Source: Desulfuromusa sp. (GTDB lineage Bacteria; Desulfobacterota; Desulfuromonadia; Desulfuromonadales; Geopsychrobacteraceae). From it: DNA of 7,639 bases. The translations under genes were made by a program, and so were the position numbers. The notes beneath the pieces were generated by a model. The model saw only the letters and a list, made by a program, of their open reading frames with translations, made no database searches and was not told the DNA's origin. Of this stretch, positions 5,635-7,639 are shown in pieces (within the stretch, counting starts at the first letter, position 1; each line of letters opens with the position of its first letter). Location: the NCBI GenBank assembly GCA_023145655.1, contig JAGLDI010000117.1:1-7639 (forward strand). Reading direction: 5' to 3'.

Positions 5635-6512
5635 GGTCTATCCAACATATCTTTGAGGTTAAAGAAAATATGAAATTCCATCGATTCGGGAAGTGGCTGC
5701 GGTAATTGTTTCGATTTTGCAATAGCCCGGGTCAGTGACTCGTCAAAAGCACTATTCCCCGATTTTTTTATAAATTTGTAATGAAGCAATGTCCCCTCAG
5801 CGTTATAAAATAACTTCGCCTCAGCTTCAGGGTTTCCAGAGGCTTGATATTTGGAAAAGTTCCACTGCTGCTGAATAAATTCCTGGACAAAAGCAATCGC
5901 ACTGACACCAGCTTCATCACCTTTGCCATCCACCATCCCGACGGGTGCAGCAGTGATTGGAGATTTAATCTTGCTGCTTTCGGCAAGAGCCGCTGCTTTC
6001 AGAGTTGCGATCCGGTCTTTGCGAGCCTGTTCACTGGCTTTTCGCTCCTGAGTGGCTCGCATTTGCTGCAACCGCTGTTGGAGAGTATTTTCCTGAACTT
6101 TGGAAACCGCCGGTTTTGGCTCTGGTTTCGGTATAGGTTTAGGCTTTGCTGGCTCAGGTTTTGGTTTTGGCGGTATGGGCTTAGGTTTTGGCTTCACCGG
6201 CACAGGTTTAGGTTTTGGAGGAATCGGTTTTGGTTTAACTGCTGGCTTAGGTTTCGGTTTTGACTTCACCACCGGTTTTTTTTTCACCGGGGCTGCTTCA
6301 GGACGCCCTGCCTGTGGATTCTTAACAATTTTATTAACCAGATTAACCCGATAAACCGGTGGCTTTTCAAGCGCTTGCTGAGAGAAAAATGGGATATAAG
6401 AAAGAATCGGCAGTAACAGATGCAGCAGCAGGGAAACCAGCAACATCTGCCTGAATCCAGGCTCAAACGCTGATTGCAGTTGTTGCCAGCGTTGCTTGCG
6501 GGAAGGTTCCAT
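5631..6512 (-). CDS. tolA: Tol-Pal energy transducer TolA (short, TonB-like)
   Basis: A 293-residue inner-membrane protein spanning the periplasm and linking the TolQR motor to TolB/Pal. A basic cytoplasmic start is followed by one membrane helix (about 22-42) containing S27-x3-H31, the Ser/His pair conserved in TonB and TolA helices that contact ExbB/TolQ-type proteins. Residues 77-136 are a Lys-Pro repeat domain like the periplasmic spacer of TonB. Residues 139-180 are charged and probably helical. The C-terminal domain (about 203-293) ends with NSAFDESLTRAIAKSKQLPQPLP, typical of TolA/TonB C-terminal folds. E. coli TolA is longer (421 residues) with an Ala/Lys helical rod in place of the Lys-Pro spacer. 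Position between tolR and tolB decides TolA over TonB. The ATG at 6512 lies 10 nt after tolR, whose last codons carry a distant GAGGAA ribosome site. The stop overlaps tolB by 4 nt. Confidence 0.93.
   Translation of the reverse strand: MEPSRKQRWQQLQSAFEPGFRQMLLVSLLLHLLLPILSYIPFFSQQALEKPPVYRVNLVNKIVKNPQAGRPEAAPVKKKPVVKSKPKPKPAVKPKPIPPKPKPVPVKPKPKPIPPKPKPEPAKPKPIPKPEPKPAVSKVQENTLQQRLQQMRATQERKASEQARKDRIATLKAAALAESSKIKSPITAAPVGMVDGKGDEAGVSAIAFVQEFIQQQWNFSKYQASGNPEAEAKLFYNAEGTLLHYKFIKKSGNSAFDESLTRAIAKSKQLPQPLPESMEFHIFFNLKDMLDRP
6105..6284 (-). repeat. Lys-Pro codon repeat in tolA
   Basis: About 60 codons (residues 77-136) of imperfect Lys-Pro repeats. The 11-residue unit KPKPIPPKPKP occurs twice, at residues 93-103 (6204-6236) and 109-119 (6156-6188). 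The two 33-nt copies differ at six bases, all of them third codon positions. The opposite strand is G/T-rich and open in other frames only because of this repeat. Confidence 0.85.
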
Positions 6513-6522
6513 GAATTGGCCG

Positions 6523-6945
6523 TTATTCCTCAGGGAGGCGGGTCACCATGCCAAGCTTTTCTACCCCTGCATTTTTCACCGCCGCCATCACCTTCACCAC
6601 CCGACCATAGGGGACTTTTTCATCAGCTTCGAGAAAAACTTCACGATCAGGTTTCCCTTTTAACGCCTGTTGAATCACCGGCCCCAGTTTAGACAGCTGA
6701 TCAATCTTTGCCTTGCCAATCAAAATCTGACCATTTTTCTCCAGCGTTATGACTAGAGGTTCCTGCTGTACCGGCAACCCCGGAGCTTCAGCAACTTCAG
6801 GTAAGTCGACCTGAACCCCTTGATCAAGCATTGGAGCCGTCACCATGAAGATAATCAACAACACCAACATGACATCGACAAACGGGGTCACGTTGATCTC
6901 CGACATATTACTGCGCCGCCCGCGGGAAGGACCTCCCACATTCAT
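6523..6945 (-). CDS. tolR: Tol-Pal system protein TolR
   Basis: A 140-residue ExbD/TolR-family protein forming the inner-membrane proton channel and motor with TolQ. After a short basic cytoplasmic tail (1-14), the signature SEINVTPFVDVMLVLLIIFMV (15-35) gives the single membrane helix. D24 is the proton-carrying Asp equivalent to Asp23 of E. coli TolR. The periplasmic part (about 60-140) includes LVITLEKNGQILIG and VFLEADEKVPYGRVVKVM, the usual peptidoglycan-binding fold. The length matches E. coli TolR (142). The start ATG shares one base with the tolQ stop (TAATG), so translation is coupled to tolQ; AGG lies about 6 nt upstream. Confidence 0.96.
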   Translation of the reverse strand: MNVGGPSRGRRSNMSEINVTPFVDVMLVLLIIFMVTAPMLDQGVQVDLPEVAEAPGLPVQQEPLVITLEKNGQILIGKAKIDQLSKLGPVIQQALKGKPDREVFLEADEKVPYGRVVKVMAAVKNAGVEKLGMVTRLPEE

Positions 6946-7622
6946 TAGTTACCTAGCTCCATCCGTTCGACAATATTCAGAAATTCCTGACTGAAATTAT
7001 CCATCTCGCCAATTAAAACATTAACTTTATTGAGAAAGTGATTATAGGCCATAACAGCAGGAATCGCTGCTGCCAAGCCAATTGCTGTTGCAATCAAAGC
7101 TTCGGAAATCCCTGGAGCAACAACGGCAAGCGAGGCACTGCCCGTCGTCCCAATACCATGAAAAGCGCCCATAATTCCCCAAACCGTTCCAAACAGACCA
7201 ATAAACGGAGCGGTGGAACCCGTAGTTGCCAGAAAGGTCAGATATTTCTCCAACCGTTGTGTCTCCTGAGTCGTCGCACGCCGCAAGGCACGACTTACCA
7301 TCTCAGTTGGAGCCATTTTTAAAGAAAAATCACCCGGTTCAGCAGTGTCAGAACTCTTCTTCTGTAGTTGCAACATTTCATGGTATCCCTCACGGAACAA
7401 ATTAGCGATTGGGGAGTTAGCATAATCGTTGATCCCCTGCCCAACCAGATCAAAACGTTTTTTAGTCCAGAAAAAAGTGAGAAACCGCTCTGACTCTTTG
7501 ATCGCCCGTTGAATAACCGAAGTTTTATAGAAGATAATCGCCCAGGATACGAGCGAAAAATAGATCAGAATAAGCAGAACTATTTTAACAACTGTTCCAG
7601 CATTTAAAACAAGATCCAGCAA
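6945..7622 (-). CDS. tolQ: Tol-Pal system protein TolQ
   Basis: A 225-residue ExbB/TolQ/MotA-family inner-membrane protein, the stator-like channel subunit that uses the proton motive force to drive TolA. Three membrane helices are visible: about 11-32, 133-156 and 168-192. T146 in GLFGTVWGIM and T179 in EALIATAIGL correspond to Thr145 and Thr178 of E. coli TolQ, which line the proton path. The cytoplasmic loop (33-130) carries ALRRATTQETQRLEKYLTFLATTGS before helix 2. The length matches E. coli TolQ (230). The start codon is TTG at 7622, chosen because AAGGAG lies 7 nt upstream and the sequence from there aligns with the TolQ N-terminus; no upstream in-frame ATG is visible in the window. It is the first Tol gene in the window, and its promoter lies beyond position 7639. 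Confidence 0.96.
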   Translation of the reverse strand: MLDLVLNAGTVVKIVLLILIYFSLVSWAIIFYKTSVIQRAIKESERFLTFFWTKKRFDLVGQGINDYANSPIANLFREGYHEMLQLQKKSSDTAEPGDFSLKMAPTEMVSRALRRATTQETQRLEKYLTFLATTGSTAPFIGLFGTVWGIMGAFHGIGTTGSASLAVVAPGISEALIATAIGLAAAIPAVMAYNHFLNKVNVLIGEMDNFSQEFLNIVERMELGN

Positions 7623-7629
7623 AAGCTTT

Positions 7630-7635
7630 CTCCTT
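7630..7635 (-). promoter_or_regulatory. Shine-Dalgarno of tolQ that decides the TTG start
   Basis: AAGGAG on the minus strand, followed by AAAGCTT (7 nt) and TTG. This strong site at optimal distance supports TTG at 7622 as the initiation codon of tolQ. Confidence 0.8.
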
Positions 7636-7639
7636 TAAG

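Noticed and set aside
5844..6354. Plus-strand open frames rich in Gly/Phe or Trp/Arg/Phe opposite tolA
   Set aside because: They are the reverse reading of the Lys-Pro codon repeat; low-complexity composition, no ribosome sites, and the minus-strand frame encodes a clear TolA.
5631..6512. Calling the Lys-Pro protein TonB
   Set aside because: The spacer is TonB-like, but its location between tolR and tolB, with a 4-nt overlap with tolB, identifies it as TolA.

Overview
The window looks like chromosomal DNA of a Gram-negative bacterium. The amino-acid style of the Tol-Pal proteins (Pal with GHCDERG, TolB with several DPxWSPxG-type blades, a short Lys-Pro TolA) and a GC content I estimate by eye in the mid-40s suggest a deltaproteobacterial lineage such as Desulfuromonadales/Desulfobacterota. 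That placement is inference from family resemblance, not a search result. There are no rRNA or tRNA genes, insertion sequences, phage genes or CRISPR arrays.

Layout. A minus-strand gene (28-783) encodes a small metallo-beta-lactamase-fold hydrolase. A 193-bp divergent intergenic region (784-976) separates it from a plus-strand gene (977-2713) for a CPA2-type cation:proton antiporter with a C-terminal CBS-domain pair. A hairpin at 2715-2750 lies in the 63-bp convergent gap and can serve transcription from both sides. Positions 2777-7622, all on the minus strand, hold a complete Tol-Pal cluster in the classical order tolQ-tolR-tolA-tolB-pal-cpoB. tolQ begins 17 bp from the window edge, so the promoter of the cluster lies outside.

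How the cluster works. TolQ and TolR form the inner-membrane, proton-motive-force-driven motor. TolA crosses the periplasm and transmits force to TolB and Pal at the outer membrane, and CpoB is the periplasmic TPR partner. tolQ/tolR overlap by 1 nt and tolA/tolB by 4 nt; tolR and tolA are 10 nt apart. This suggests one translationally coupled tolQRAB unit. The pattern changes at pal: a 116-nt gap holds a perfect TATAAT box, and pal is followed by a strong intrinsic-terminator-like hairpin only 33 nt before the cpoB start. Pal therefore appears to be boosted separately, with cpoB reached by read-through.

Most of the window is ordinary housekeeping sequence. I do not see a new multi-gene system. 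The points most worth a second look are the Asn-Asn pair in the antiporter where related proteins carry Asp-Asp, the promoter/terminator arrangement around pal, and the TonB-like Lys-Pro TolA with an A9 tract where a one-base slip in either direction meets an immediate stop codon.
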